Assembly: GCA_024643795.1 (NCBI GenBank)
Contig: JAHEMF010000001.1
Location: 1 to 64,000, forward strand
Direction of reading: 5' to 3'
Length of the DNA stretch: 64,000 nucleotides
From: Bacteroidota bacterium
GTDB taxonomy: Bacteria > Bacteroidota > Bacteroidia > AKYH767-A > OLB10
The translations under genes were made by a program, and so were the position numbers. Positions 25,447 to 35,193 of this stretch are shown here, piece after piece; the first letter of the stretch is position 1; every line of letters begins with the position of its first letter. Under the pieces are notes generated by a model. The model was not told where the DNA came from, made no database searches, and saw only the letters and a program-made list of their open reading frames with translations.

Positions 25447-25989
25447 ATGGATATCAAACGATTTAATATATCCGGATTGATACTATTTACTCCAAGGGTT
25501 TTTAAAGATTCAAGGGGCGAATTTTTCGAATCATTCAATACACAGATTTTAAATGAGATTGATGGAAATCCGGAGTTTTGTCAGGATAACCAAAGTATTT
25601 CACATAAATATGTATTAAGAGGTTTGCATTTCCAAAAACCTCCCTGGGAACAGGGTAAGCTCGTTAGGGTTGTAACGGGAAGTGTACTAGATGTTGCAGT
25701 TGATCTGAGAAAGTCGTCTAAAACTTACTTAAAGCACGAAGCTGTCCATTTGTCAGAATCAAATAAGGGTATCTTTTGGATTCCTCCTGGGTTTGCCCAT
25801 GGTTTTATATCATTGGAAAATAACACCACCTTTCTTTATAAATGTACTAAAGCATATAATCAAGAATCTGAGTCAGGGATTCTCTGGAATGACCCTCTGT
25901 TGAATATTAATTGGGGACAATCCCGTCCTATTATTTCTTCAAAGGATATTGAACTACCGGAGTTAAAGGATATTGTTAACCCATTTTGA
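25447..25989 (+). CDS. rfbC: dTDP-4-dehydrorhamnose 3,5-epimerase
   Basis: The 180 residues match the RmlC cupin. Recognisable motifs are FKDSRGEFFESF, the QDNQS and VLRGLHFQ stretch with the catalytic His61, VAVDLRKSS, the FWIPPGFAHGF loop and the NDPLLNINWG end. It makes dTDP-4-keto-L-rhamnose, the precursor of dTDP-rhamnose. rfbA, rfbB and rfbD are not in the window, so they must be elsewhere, or only the epimerase is used here. It is in the polysaccharide operon, 9 nt after the kinase gene. Confidence 0.95.
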   Translation: MDIKRFNISGLILFTPRVFKDSRGEFFESFNTQILNEIDGNPEFCQDNQSISHKYVLRGLHFQKPPWEQGKLVRVVTGSVLDVAVDLRKSSKTYLKHEAVHLSESNKGIFWIPPGFAHGFISLENNTTFLYKCTKAYNQESESGILWNDPLLNINWGQSRPIISSKDIELPELKDIVNPF

Positions 25990-25999
25990 AATAATTGTA

Positions 26000-27130
26000 A
26001 TGAAAATATTTGTTCAAGAAAATTATTATCTGCTTGTATATCTTTCATTCTTTATATGTTCGATTGTATTTTCATTTCTAATAAACAGCCTTTTCCTAAG
26101 GTTTTTTAGAACTCTTGGCATTCGGAATAAAAATGATGGTACAATAATCAGATGGGGTACAATGTCAAAACCTGCTGTTGGAGGAATCTCATTCTACATT
26201 TTATTTCTTTTGGCAGTAGCTTCTTATTCTTTTTTCTTTAGTCCTTCACAGGCTTTTTATAACTCAAAATTCGTCGGACTATTACTATCCATGGCACTTG
26301 GTTTTGTGATTGGACTTGCAGATGATGCTTACGACACTAAGCCCTTTTTAAAATTTTTCATTCAGCTATCATGCGCTGCAATTATGATTGTTTCAGGAAT
26401 AAGTATTGACTTGACATCCTCCACTATATTTAATTATATTCTTACTGTTTTCTGGGTTGTGGGTATTATGAATTCTGTAAATATGCTTGATAATATGGAT
26501 GGAATCACCGCTACTGTCTCATTAGGCATTGTTCTAAATGCCATCTTGATCATTGTACTTAATCATGATCTTGAAAGTATGCATCTTATCATTCTTGTAG
26601 GTGTACTTTCTGCACTACTTGGGTTTTTATATTTTAACTGGAATCCTTCAAAAATGTATATGGGAGACACCGGCAGTCAATTTTTGGGAGCATTTCTTGG
26701 AGCAATTGGAATTATGTATTTCTGGCAGGATAATTACATGTTATCCCATGTGTCACCAGCCCGACAATTTACATTGGCAGTAATGGGTTTTATCCTTCCA
26801 ATCCTAGATACAACAGTGGTTGTGACTAACCGATTGTTAAAAGGACAGTCACCATTTGTTGGAGGGAAAGATCATACTACACATAGCTTGGCATATATGG
26901 GGTTATCTGATCGACAGGTTGCATTGGTTTTTCTGACATTGTCGATCGTTTCAATTTTCCAGGTAATTTTTATTGAAAGGTTCATTATTGAATGGACACA
27001 TACTTACACGATATTATTCAGTATATATTTCTTGACTTTACTTTTTTTCTTCTTTTATTCAACAAGACACTCAAATGCTTCTTTATTAAAAGAGTCGAAG
27101 AAAAAATTACGTAACATTAAAGTTACATGA
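26000..27130 (+). CDS. WecA/MraY-type undecaprenyl-phosphate sugar-1-phosphate transferase
   Basis: The protein has 376 residues and about ten membrane helices. Family motifs are GLADDAYDTKP, NMLDNMDGIT (catalytic Asp cluster), MGDTGSQFLGA and the KDHTTH loop, which is the WecA-like counterpart of the HxHH motif. It transfers a sugar phosphate, usually GlcNAc-1-P, to undecaprenyl phosphate to start glycan assembly. I chose the ATG at 26000, which begins MKIFVQE; the upstream TTG overlaps rfbC. The stop overlaps the next start (ATGA). Confidence 0.92.
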   Translation: MKIFVQENYYLLVYLSFFICSIVFSFLINSLFLRFFRTLGIRNKNDGTIIRWGTMSKPAVGGISFYILFLLAVASYSFFFSPSQAFYNSKFVGLLLSMALGFVIGLADDAYDTKPFLKFFIQLSCAAIMIVSGISIDLTSSTIFNYILTVFWVVGIMNSVNMLDNMDGITATVSLGIVLNAILIIVLNHDLESMHLIILVGVLSALLGFLYFNWNPSKMYMGDTGSQFLGAFLGAIGIMYFWQDNYMLSHVSPARQFTLAVMGFILPILDTTVVVTNRLLKGQSPFVGGKDHTTHSLAYMGLSDRQVALVFLTLSIVSIFQVIFIERFIIEWTHTYTILFSIYFLTLLFFFFYSTRHSNASLLKESKKKLRNIKVT

Positions 27131-27360
27131 AGAATTATATCATCTTTTTCTTTTCAATTGTAGTTTCACTAGCTCTATCATTCATTTATTCAGAATTAAA
27201 ATTCAAAGATGAAATTGCAAGAATGGATTGTCTTTCATCGCATTGCAGAGCAAATGCAATTGATTTACCTAAAAAGGTATTTTATGCAAACGCACTAGAT
27301 CTATCAGCCACTTTTAATTTAGGTGAAAAAATGGGAAAGGAGATTCACATTAATACATAA
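27127..27360 (+). CDS. Small membrane-anchored protein, hypothetical
   Basis: The protein has 77 residues with a signal-anchor at 4-20 (YIIFFFSIVVSLALSFI) and a soluble tail of about 55 residues. The tail has two Cys (CLSSHC) and no motif I know. It overlaps the previous gene by 4 nt (ATGA), and its stop overlaps the uvrB start by one base, so it is tightly packed in the operon. This packing is the main evidence that it is real. Confidence 0.65.
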   Translation: MKNYIIFFFSIVVSLALSFIYSELKFKDEIARMDCLSSHCRANAIDLPKKVFYANALDLSATFNLGEKMGKEIHINT

Positions 27361-29390
27361 TGGATTTTAAATTGATTTCGGAATATAAGCCGACAGGTGA
27401 CCAACCCGAAGCGATCAAACAGTTAACTGAAGGTGTACTAAGGGGTGATCAGGCTCAGGTTTTACTTGGAGTAACCGGTTCAGGTAAGACCTTTACCATG
27501 GCCAATGTTATACAGAATACTCAACGGCCAACTTTGGTGTTAAGCCATAATAAAACCCTTGCAGCACAATTATATGGTGAATTCAAGCAATTCTTTCCTG
27601 AGAATGCAGTTGAGTATTTTGTCTCCTATTATGATTACTACCAGCCAGAAGCATATATACCTACTTCAAATACATACATTGAGAAAGACCTTTCCATCAA
27701 CGATGAAATTGAAAAACTTAGGTTAAGTACTACCTCATCTCTTTTAAGTGGCCGTAGGGATATAATCGTTGTTTCATCAGTTTCATGCATCTATGGAATT
27801 GGTAATCCTGCTGATTTTACACAAGGAATAATAAGGTTGCAAAAAGGTCAACAGATAAGCAGAAATGCATTTCTTCATAATCTTGTACAATCACTGTATT
27901 CTCGGTCAGCATCTGAATTTGTGCGCGGAACGTTCAGAGTAAGAGGTGACACTGTAGATGTTTCTCTTGCTTATTCTGACTTTGCATACCGAATTTCGTT
28001 TTTTGGAGATGAGGTTGAAGAACTTGAATCCATTGACCCTACAAGCGGAAGGACAATTGAAGCACATGAGCATGTAGCAATATTTCCAGCAAATATCTTC
28101 ATAACTAATCCTGACAGACAGTTGAAAGCCATCTGGGAAATTCAGGAAGATATGGTTAATCAGGTGGATTATTTCAAATCGATTTCGCGCCCACTGGAGG
28201 CAAAGCGGATTGAAGACAGAGTGACATATGATCTTGAAATGATCCGGGAACTGGGGTATTGTTCTGGCATCGAGAATTACTCCAGATATTTTGATGGCCG
28301 AAGAACCGGAGATAGGCCATTTTGTTTACTTGATTATTTTCCGAATGACTTTTTAATGATGGTAGATGAAAGTCATGTTACTGTTCCTCAAATAAGAGCT
28401 ATGTATGGTGGCGACAGATCAAGAAAAGAAAACCTGGTTGAATATGGCTTCAGACTACCCGCAGCATTAGACAACAGGCCTCTTAAATTCGAGGAATTCG
28501 AGAGTATAATAAAACAAGTTGTATATGTAAGTGCTACCCCGGCTGAATATGAAATAGAACAATGCGAAGGTATAATTGTAGAACAGGTTATCAGACCTAC
28601 AGGGTTACTTGATCCGATTATTTATGTGAGATCCAGTAAAAATCAAGTTGATGATCTCCTTGAAGAAATCGATGAAACAGTAAAAAAGAGAGAGCGAGTA
28701 CTAGTAACTACTCTCACAAAGAGAATGGCAGAGGAGCTTACAAAATACCTTACCAGATTGAAAATTAAAACCCGCTATATCCATTCTGAAGTAGATACAC
28801 TTGAAAGAGTTGAGATATTAAGAGAGTTGCGTCTGGGAGATATTGATGTGTTGGTAGGTATAAATCTTTTACGTGAAGGATTGGACCTGCCTGAAGTATC
28901 TCTTGTTGCTATTTTAGATGCAGATAAAGAGGGTTTTCTTCGTTCAAACAGGTCACTCACGCAAACCGCAGGCAGAGCTGCAAGAAATATCAATGGAAGA
29001 GTTATTATGTATGCCGATAAAATTACTGACAGTATGCAACGAACCATTGATGAAACAAATCGAAGACGTGAAAAACAATTAAAATATAACGTAGACCATA
29101 ATCTAACTCCTAAAAGTCTCGCCAAAACAAGGACTGAAATATTATCACAAACCACTGTGGCTTCTTCTAAGAAATTAAATGAAAGGGAATATTCAGAAAC
29201 TATAAACCAGAATGATTTAGCTGCTGACCCGGTTATTCAATATATGAATTTAGAGCAGTTGGAAAAAATGCATAAAAAGATAAAAAAGCAGATGGAAGAA
29301 TCTGCCAAAGAACTTGATTTTATGGAAGCCGCAAGACTGAGAGACGAAATGTTTCAACTTGAAAAAATAATTGTGCAAAGAAAGGAATGA
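27360..29390 (+). CDS. uvrB: Excinuclease ABC subunit B
   Basis: The 676 residues match full-length UvrB. The start FKLISEYKPTGDQPEAI is the Q-motif region, and Walker A is GVTGSGKT near 39-46. The beta-hairpin YYDYYQPEAYIP clamps the strand. DESHV is Walker B, helicase motifs V and VI are present (GINLLREGLDLPEVSL, QTAGRAARN), and the C-terminal UVR helix (EKMHKKIKKQMEE) binds UvrC. It acts in nucleotide excision repair. It starts within the stop of the 77-residue gene, so it is coupled to the polysaccharide operon. Confidence 0.98.
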   Translation: MDFKLISEYKPTGDQPEAIKQLTEGVLRGDQAQVLLGVTGSGKTFTMANVIQNTQRPTLVLSHNKTLAAQLYGEFKQFFPENAVEYFVSYYDYYQPEAYIPTSNTYIEKDLSINDEIEKLRLSTTSSLLSGRRDIIVVSSVSCIYGIGNPADFTQGIIRLQKGQQISRNAFLHNLVQSLYSRSASEFVRGTFRVRGDTVDVSLAYSDFAYRISFFGDEVEELESIDPTSGRTIEAHEHVAIFPANIFITNPDRQLKAIWEIQEDMVNQVDYFKSISRPLEAKRIEDRVTYDLEMIRELGYCSGIENYSRYFDGRRTGDRPFCLLDYFPNDFLMMVDESHVTVPQIRAMYGGDRSRKENLVEYGFRLPAALDNRPLKFEEFESIIKQVVYVSATPAEYEIEQCEGIIVEQVIRPTGLLDPIIYVRSSKNQVDDLLEEIDETVKKRERVLVTTLTKRMAEELTKYLTRLKIKTRYIHSEVDTLERVEILRELRLGDIDVLVGINLLREGLDLPEVSLVAILDADKEGFLRSNRSLTQTAGRAARNINGRVIMYADKITDSMQRTIDETNRRREKQLKYNVDHNLTPKSLAKTRTEILSQTTVASSKKLNEREYSETINQNDLAADPVIQYMNLEQLEKMHKKIKKQMEESAKELDFMEAARLRDEMFQLEKIIVQRKE

Positions 29391-30058
29391 ACTCAATAAC
29401 CCCTACCCTTTTCGTTTTCACTATTACTGCTTATCTGGTAAGTATTGTAAGTGCAATGTTATTATCTTTTGTGCATAAAAAGTTGAACTCTGCTTTTGGT
29501 TGGTCAATCCTGATTATCCACATTATGTTTGGATTAATGTGGCTACTTACCCAAATGGTGATTGAAGTTAGGTCTGGACTATTCAATTACTTCTTTGTTT
29601 TGTATTTCTGCACTGGTATTATCCTTTCCAGCTATTGGCTATGGGTCAGAAGACATATTCTAATAAAGATATATTCCATGATATTTTTAGTATCTATCAT
29701 TTTCTTTATTATTTCCCCATCACGGGTCATAGGTTTTGTTGCAACTGGAAATTACTTGACCATAGATCCTGAAAGATGGAATATAACTCAGAACTACTAT
29801 CTGATTGAGCAAGAAGGAATTGATGAGATAGCAAGCGGCCATATCAGGTACAAAGTAGTAAGAGAGATGGGTTTTTTTCATAGAACATTGAAAAGGAACA
29901 TTGACCTTCCATTTATACCCGAAAGGGTTGAATTGGAATTATTAGTGAAGGATTCTATTATCATATTCAATTCATTCAATTTGAAGGAACGGGCTAGAAT
30001 TTCGGTGGGACTGAAAAGTAGTCCTGGGAAAAATGAAATAACCAGAGTGATAAAATAG
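29387..30058 (+). CDS. Four-helix membrane protein with soluble C-terminal domain, hypothetical
   Basis: The protein has 223 residues with four predicted membrane helices (about 6-27, 38-58, 66-86 and 93-112), then about 110 residues with alternating charged and beta-type sequence. No known motif. It overlaps uvrB by 4 nt (ATGA) and lies 10 nt before the oxidoreductase gene. Function unknown. Confidence 0.75.
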   Translation: MNSITPTLFVFTITAYLVSIVSAMLLSFVHKKLNSAFGWSILIIHIMFGLMWLLTQMVIEVRSGLFNYFFVLYFCTGIILSSYWLWVRRHILIKIYSMIFLVSIIFFIISPSRVIGFVATGNYLTIDPERWNITQNYYLIEQEGIDEIASGHIRYKVVREMGFFHRTLKRNIDLPFIPERVELELLVKDSIIIFNSFNLKERARISVGLKSSPGKNEITRVIK

Positions 30059-30068
30059 TTTCCGGAAT

Positions 30069-31130
30069 ATGGGAAAACTTAAACAATGTCGAAGAGTACT
30101 GATAATAGGTGGCGGGTTGTCGGGAACTACACTTTCATACTTTTTAAGTTTAAATGGAATTGATAGTACTATTTTGAACACCAGTTCCATAGGAGCTGCT
30201 AGTAAAGTTGCAGCTGGTCTCATTAAACCAATAACCGGTAAGAGAATAACCTTATCCTGGAATGCATCAGAATTTATTGAATTTTCAAAAGATTTTTTTC
30301 AATCATTGGAAAATAAATCGGGTATAAATTTGTATTCTGAAATGAATTTCCTGCAATTGTTTAAGACAATTGGTGAAAGAAATGAATGGCTTTCCAGGTC
30401 ATCAATTGACAGTCTAAAACCTTTTATATCAGATATTGCAATAGGAATTGAAAAAAATTCAGATATTAAGGCACCATTCGGAGGTATATATTTAAAGCAT
30501 TGTGCGATAGTTGATCCTACTGCTTACTTTGAAGCAATTTATTCAGTAGTTGCTGCATCAGCGACCATAATTGATGAAAAGTTTGAGGCTGATAAACTTG
30601 TATTGGATAATAATGGAGTTAGATATGAGTCTGAACAGTTGTTTGACCGGATCATTTTTTGTGATGGATACAGAGGCTATTTAAATGGATACTTTTCAAA
30701 AATCCCATTTAAACCTGTAAAGGGTGAGCTCATCAGTATTGAATGTGATGATTTACCTGATGAACTGATTATTGGATCAGGAACACATTTAATTCCAAAG
30801 GGGAAAGGTCAATTTCTCTTTGGAGCAACTTATGACTGGGATGATATGACACCCTACCCTACAACTAATGCTAGAAACCAGCTGATTAAAAAGCTTAAGA
30901 ATATCATCGCACATGATTTTATTATTACCGGACATTTTGCAGGAATAAGACCTTCTGTACAGGATAGACGACCTGTCGTTGGTTTCCTTGATGAATTTCC
31001 TCAGGTAGGAATTTTTAATGGTATGGGCTCTAAAGGCTATCTTATGGCTCCTATGTTGGCTAAACATTTTTCACAACATATTCTGGAAGGCACCCCTCTT
31101 TTCGAAGAAATTAGTTTGTCAAGATTTTAA
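30069..31130 (+). CDS. FAD-dependent oxidoreductase (DAO/ThiO/MnmC-C-like)
   Basis: The protein has 353 residues. A Rossmann GGGLSGTTLS (14-23) binds FAD. The SSIGAASKVAAGLIKPITGKR region and the C-terminal GIRPSVQDRRPVVG and FNGMGSKGYLMAP motifs match the D-amino acid oxidase superfamily, close to the MnmC oxidase domain and glycine oxidase. The substrate is not determined. It is the last gene of the operon and overlaps the convergent M48 gene by 4 nt. Confidence 0.88.
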   Translation: MGKLKQCRRVLIIGGGLSGTTLSYFLSLNGIDSTILNTSSIGAASKVAAGLIKPITGKRITLSWNASEFIEFSKDFFQSLENKSGINLYSEMNFLQLFKTIGERNEWLSRSSIDSLKPFISDIAIGIEKNSDIKAPFGGIYLKHCAIVDPTAYFEAIYSVVAASATIIDEKFEADKLVLDNNGVRYESEQLFDRIIFCDGYRGYLNGYFSKIPFKPVKGELISIECDDLPDELIIGSGTHLIPKGKGQFLFGATYDWDDMTPYPTTNARNQLIKKLKNIIAHDFIITGHFAGIRPSVQDRRPVVGFLDEFPQVGIFNGMGSKGYLMAPMLAKHFSQHILEGTPLFEEISLSRF

Positions 31131-32359
31131 GTATCCAAAGCTTTATCTATCCTTCTTATTCTTTGTAAAGTTGTAGGATGACTATACTTAAAGAACACAC
31201 TAAGTGGATGAGGGTCCGGGTTGCTAAAATTCTTACTGCTAAGTTTTAATAGAGCACTTTTCAATTCAGTACCATATGATGTAAGTGCAGCATACATATC
31301 TGCTTCATATTCATGCTTTCTGGAAAAGTAATTAAACAGTGCTCCAACGATCAATGAAAATGGACTATAAACTATACCAAATGCGAACAATGCAAGTTCT
31401 ATTGTATTGATTTCAGATCCTAATATCATACCAACAGTTTGATTGTCTATAAACCATGCAAACAACCATATCACAAAAGCCAACTGCAGCATTCCCTGAA
31501 ACAAGCCTTTAGAAACATGGTGGTGCTTATTATGCCCAACTTCATGTGCAAGTACCGCTACAATCTCATCATTATTGTGAGAGGATATTAAAGTGTCAAA
31601 TAATACTATTTTCTTTTTAGGACCAATTCCAGATAAAAAGGCATTAGCCTTTGTAGATCGCTTTGAACCATCCATTATATAGATATCATGAACTGGAAAA
31701 TTATTTTGATGGCAATAATTTTTGATCGCAAATTTGAGGTCACCTTCTGGCAATTTTTCAAGCTTATTAAACAATGGCAATATCAATGGAACATATATCA
31801 AATTACCTACCAGCATCAATATTCCAATGGAAAGCCATGTATAGACACAGAATGTACTTCCGGCTGTTTCATACAAGTATACAAAACCGGATATCAATAT
31901 ACCTCCAAGAATGGATGCAATCACCGTTGTTTTTAGACAATCAGAAATAAACAATCCCGGTGTTACTTTATTAAAGCCGAACCTCTCTTCAATGCTGAAT
32001 GTTTGATATATTTCAAAAGGAAGGTTGAGTAGAAATGATCCAATGGAGATCACAGCAAAAAAAGATAGTGCTGCAGGAATACCCGGTGAAAATAATTCAT
32101 TCAGGTATTGATCCAGTTTACCAAATAGTCCAGTTGCAATAAGGGTCACAACTACTATCAGAGAAAAAGAATCGGAGAGAATAGAATTTCTAAATGTCAG
32201 TTTATGATATTTTAATGAATTCTTGTACGATTCTTCATCATAAATATCTTTGTATTGATCGGGGCGATTTGCTTTCCACCTGTTATTATCTAACACCCTG
32301 ATGATCTGATTTATCAGGTAATTGAAAAATACAATAACAACAAGTAAAGTTAGACTCAT
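31127..32359 (-). CDS. M48 family membrane metalloprotease (Ste24/CAAX protease-like)
   Basis: The protein has 410 residues and about seven membrane helices. The zinc motif HEVGHNKHH (HExxH) lies in VAVLAHEVGH, with a second Glu ligand in YFSRKHEYEADMYA. The DGSKRSTKANAFLSGIGPKK stretch is the Ste24/HtpX signature. The length and N-terminal helices fit eukaryote-like Ste24 enzymes common in Bacteroidota. It may take part in quality control of membrane proteins. It lies 9 nt after the VWA gene, so the two are probably cotranscribed. Confidence 0.93.
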   Translation of the reverse strand: MSLTLLVVIVFFNYLINQIIRVLDNNRWKANRPDQYKDIYDEESYKNSLKYHKLTFRNSILSDSFSLIVVVTLIATGLFGKLDQYLNELFSPGIPAALSFFAVISIGSFLLNLPFEIYQTFSIEERFGFNKVTPGLFISDCLKTTVIASILGGILISGFVYLYETAGSTFCVYTWLSIGILMLVGNLIYVPLILPLFNKLEKLPEGDLKFAIKNYCHQNNFPVHDIYIMDGSKRSTKANAFLSGIGPKKKIVLFDTLISSHNNDEIVAVLAHEVGHNKHHHVSKGLFQGMLQLAFVIWLFAWFIDNQTVGMILGSEINTIELALFAFGIVYSPFSLIVGALFNYFSRKHEYEADMYAALTSYGTELKSALLKLSSKNFSNPDPHPLSVFFKYSHPTTLQRIRRIDKALDT

Positions 32360-32368
32360 ATAATTAAC

Positions 32369-34450
32369 TCAGTATGTACCGGCCCTTTTCCGGAAAAACC
32401 ATTCAAATCCTATTAACAACATGATAAGTGCAAATATCCATTTGATATTAATAATATCATCAAGACTCTTATGTGAGTAGCTTATAGGTTTGAGTTCCTC
32501 ATCGTTTAACAATAAACTGGCCAAAGTGTTTACATATCCTGGATAAACCATTGTTCCACCTGATCTCATCGCAATGGTGTTTAGCAACTGATGGTCAGCA
32601 ACTGTTTCTGACAGTTCTGCCTGTAATGGGGTGATACTGAATGTTCCTTTTTTGTTATATGAGATTCCAGACAATACAACAGTGGTTTGATATTTATATA
32701 TACCTGGCTCAAAAATCCCTGCATTCAATATGTAGTTCTTATTGGATCTGCTGAATGTAAAATCAAAATTATCACCTGATTCATTTGTTAATGTAAGTTG
32801 AATATCAGGATCGTTTACCAATTCTCCTGTTGCATTTGTTAATTCCGCTTCAATTATAATTGGTTCCGATTCAGTATATTTATTTTGTAAATATATCTTA
32901 AAGGGTTCTTTTTGAGAGGTTGATATCAGATACTGTACTGATTTCAAAATGAGAGAATTTACAATTGGATTTTTTATACCATTGCGATATTCATATAAAT
33001 GCCACTTCCATAAACCTTCTCCGGCAAGTACAGCCATCCGATTTGTATTAGAACCGCTGTAATACAATAACGGCATATCAGTATTTACACTTCCAATTTT
33101 TTGTCTTAACAGGATGCTGACATCTTGTTTTGGAAGATAATTTCCAAAAGGGTTGGTCAACGGTGGGTATTCCACGAGCTGACTATATAATTCACTTTCA
33201 TAGCTGAATAATGAAAAATTTGGGTTTAATATCGCTTGAACCTCATTAGTGTTGTTTTTATTATCCTCAATCGTAACTCCACCTATATTAAAATTTAAGA
33301 TTGAAAGTTGAGTTTGGGAACCTAAAATGAAAAATGAAGGAATACCAGCCTTTTGTAATGACTCGAACATCCCGGTTGCCGGGTATCTGGCAGAAGGTAA
33401 ATTGTGAAAAATGACAAGATCATACTTGCTTATATCCTGATTAAAATCTGATATCAGATAACGCGACACTTCATAGGAAAGAGAAGTTTCGAGGATGTCT
33501 TTTAATGTGGATATATCTGGGTGAGGTGCATTTGCTAAGACAAGTATTTTTTCTCTTTTATCAATTATGTCAACAAAGAAGTCTTGGTAATTGTTCCTGA
33601 TATTTTCTTCCAGATCTAATACATCTAATTTTATCTTGTAATGGTGAGTCCCGCCTGAATTTGCATCAATGTAAATGATCTCAGGCTTTGAATACGATTC
33701 TGAATTTATGTTAAGCTTCTTTGTTAGTAATACCTTATCGCCTTCAAATAGAGTAAATCCTAGTTGTTCACCCTTTGCATCATTGGCATTAATAAGAATT
33801 TCTACAGGAAAAGAGTTGCCGAGCAACGCTGTGTTATTATGCCTTACTCTGGCAACCTTGACATCTCTTTTTACAGTTGTATCCCCCAAAGCAATCACGT
33901 GAACGGGAACAAGCAACTTGCCATATTCATACACAGGATTCAACCCTGAATTATACAAGCCATCACTTGCCAGTATCACAGATGCTAAATTCCTGCCACC
34001 AAACCTGGAATTAAGCTCAGGTACAATAGTTGATAAATCGGTTGATTTATCCTTATAATCGGCTGTATTACCAATTTTAAAACTACTGCCGGTTAAATAA
34101 TATCGGATATCAAACCTGCTACTAAGTTTCTTAACAAGATCATCAATTGTATCAGTGTAGGATCCTTTAATAAAAATACTATCTGACAGATACACTGAAG
34201 CTGAATTATCCTGCACAATGGCAATAATTGGCTTTTCTGTTTCCGTTCGGGACGTTCTTAACATCGGTGAAAGCAAAAGAAGGCAAATCATAGTGACTGA
34301 AATGGAACGAAAAAGCCACATGAGGGTGAATTGCCAGTAACCGTTTTCACTGATCGACCTGTCTCGGAAATACAATAAAAAGGCATATAATGCCCCTGCT
34401 AAAAAGCATACAGGTACTAGCCAGGGTGAACTATCTATAATTAGATCCAA
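32369..34450 (-). CDS. VWA-like membrane protein with GATase-like region
   Basis: The protein has about 693 residues. Two N-terminal helices are followed by a VWA-like domain with a MIDAS-type DNSAS (Asp81, Ser83, Ser85 from this start), then a beta-rich stretch. A flavodoxin or glutamine-amidotransferase-like domain has LANAPHPD and DLVIFHNLPSA. A Gly-rich and beta C-terminal part ends in one helix (IFALIMLLIGFEWF). Similar proteins are widespread in Bacteroidota without a proven role. No ATG lies near the start. The TTG at 34474 sits inside a -7 box, so I chose the TTG at 34450. Confidence 0.8.
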   Translation of the reverse strand: MDLIIDSSPWLVPVCFLAGALYAFLLYFRDRSISENGYWQFTLMWLFRSISVTMICLLLLSPMLRTSRTETEKPIIAIVQDNSASVYLSDSIFIKGSYTDTIDDLVKKLSSRFDIRYYLTGSSFKIGNTADYKDKSTDLSTIVPELNSRFGGRNLASVILASDGLYNSGLNPVYEYGKLLVPVHVIALGDTTVKRDVKVARVRHNNTALLGNSFPVEILINANDAKGEQLGFTLFEGDKVLLTKKLNINSESYSKPEIIYIDANSGGTHHYKIKLDVLDLEENIRNNYQDFFVDIIDKREKILVLANAPHPDISTLKDILETSLSYEVSRYLISDFNQDISKYDLVIFHNLPSARYPATGMFESLQKAGIPSFFILGSQTQLSILNFNIGGVTIEDNKNNTNEVQAILNPNFSLFSYESELYSQLVEYPPLTNPFGNYLPKQDVSILLRQKIGSVNTDMPLLYYSGSNTNRMAVLAGEGLWKWHLYEYRNGIKNPIVNSLILKSVQYLISTSQKEPFKIYLQNKYTESEPIIIEAELTNATGELVNDPDIQLTLTNESGDNFDFTFSRSNKNYILNAGIFEPGIYKYQTTVVLSGISYNKKGTFSITPLQAELSETVADHQLLNTIAMRSGGTMVYPGYVNTLASLLLNDEELKPISYSHKSLDDIINIKWIFALIMLLIGFEWFFRKRAGTY

Positions 34451-34471
34451 GATTATTAATTTATTAGTCCA

Positions 34472-34479
34472 CAAATATA
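34472..34479 (-). promoter_or_regulatory. -7 promoter element of the VWA gene
   Basis: TATATTTG on the minus strand, an exact TAnnTTTG, 21 nt before the TTG start at 34450. It faces away from a similar box for the ABC gene 45 nt further on, so the two divergent promoters lie close together. Confidence 0.5.
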
Positions 34480-34523
34480 CGATTGTGTGGCCCCTAAATG
34501 ATAAAAGACTGGATTTGTCATGT

Positions 34524-34531
34524 TATATTTG
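34524..34531 (+). promoter_or_regulatory. -7 promoter element of the LolD-like gene
   Basis: TATATTTG, an exact TAnnTTTG, ends 5 nt before the ATG at 34537. That start fits the family, and the upstream ATG at 34498 would lie before the promoter. The mRNA would be leaderless or nearly so. Confidence 0.5.
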
Positions 34532-34536
34532 CCTTT

Positions 34537-35193
34537 ATGATCCTTGAATGTATAGGAATTCACAAATATTATAAATCGCTTCATGTTTTGAAGGGAATTG
34601 ACCTTAGTATCCAGGAATCAGAAGTAATAGCTATCGTTGGTCCATCCGGAGCAGGAAAGACCACTCTTTTACAGATCTTGGGTACTTTAGAATTGCCAGA
34701 CAAGGGAATGGTCAAGTTTGAGGGGGAAAATATAAGTGAACTTTCTACAAGAAAATTAGCAGGAATACGCAATCAGAAGATTGGTTTTGTATTTCAATTT
34801 CATCACCTGCTCCCTGAGTTTTCAATCAAAGAGAATGTGGCATTACCGGCTATGATAAATGGAGTCCCTAAAGATCTTGCTTTGAATCAGGCTACAGAAC
34901 TATTGGATTATTTTGGTTTGATCAATCGAATTGAACACAAACCCTCAGAGTTATCTGGAGGTGAACAACAACGTTCTGCTGTTGCAAGGGCATTAATTAA
35001 TAAACCCAGAGTAGTATTTGCGGATGAACCCTCAGGAAACCTTGACTCTGCAAATGCCAAAGATCTTCATGAATTGTTTTTTAAATTAAGGGATGATTTC
35101 AAGCACAGCTTTGTGATTGTGACCCACAACGAGGAACTCGCCGGTATGACAGACAGACGACTTCACATGGCAGATGGACTGATAGTTTCCTGA
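34537..35193 (+). CDS. LolD-like ABC transporter ATP-binding protein
   Basis: The protein has 218 residues. Walker [11 protein letters not shown]-loop [10 protein letters not shown], signature [15 protein letters not shown] and Walker B with ADEPSGNLD place it in the MacB/LolD/FtsE group. LolD with LolC/E moves lipoproteins from the inner membrane; the many lipoproteins here fit that, but no permease lies beside it, so LolD is a family-level call. It ends one base before the convergent selD stop. Confidence 0.88.
   Translation: MILECIGIHKYYKSLHVLKGIDLSIQESEVIAIVGPSGAGKTTLLQILGTLELPDKGMVKFEGENISELSTRKLAGIRNQKIGFVFQFHHLLPEFSIKENVALPAMINGVPKDLALNQATELLDYFGLINRIEHKPSELSGGEQQRSAVARALINKPRVVFADEPSGNLDSANAKDLHELFFKLRDDFKHSFVIVTHNEELAGMTDRRLHMADGLIVS

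Noticed and set aside
34498-34536. ATG at 34498 for the LolD-like gene
   Set aside because: It would precede the promoter at 34524, and the added 13 residues are not family-like.
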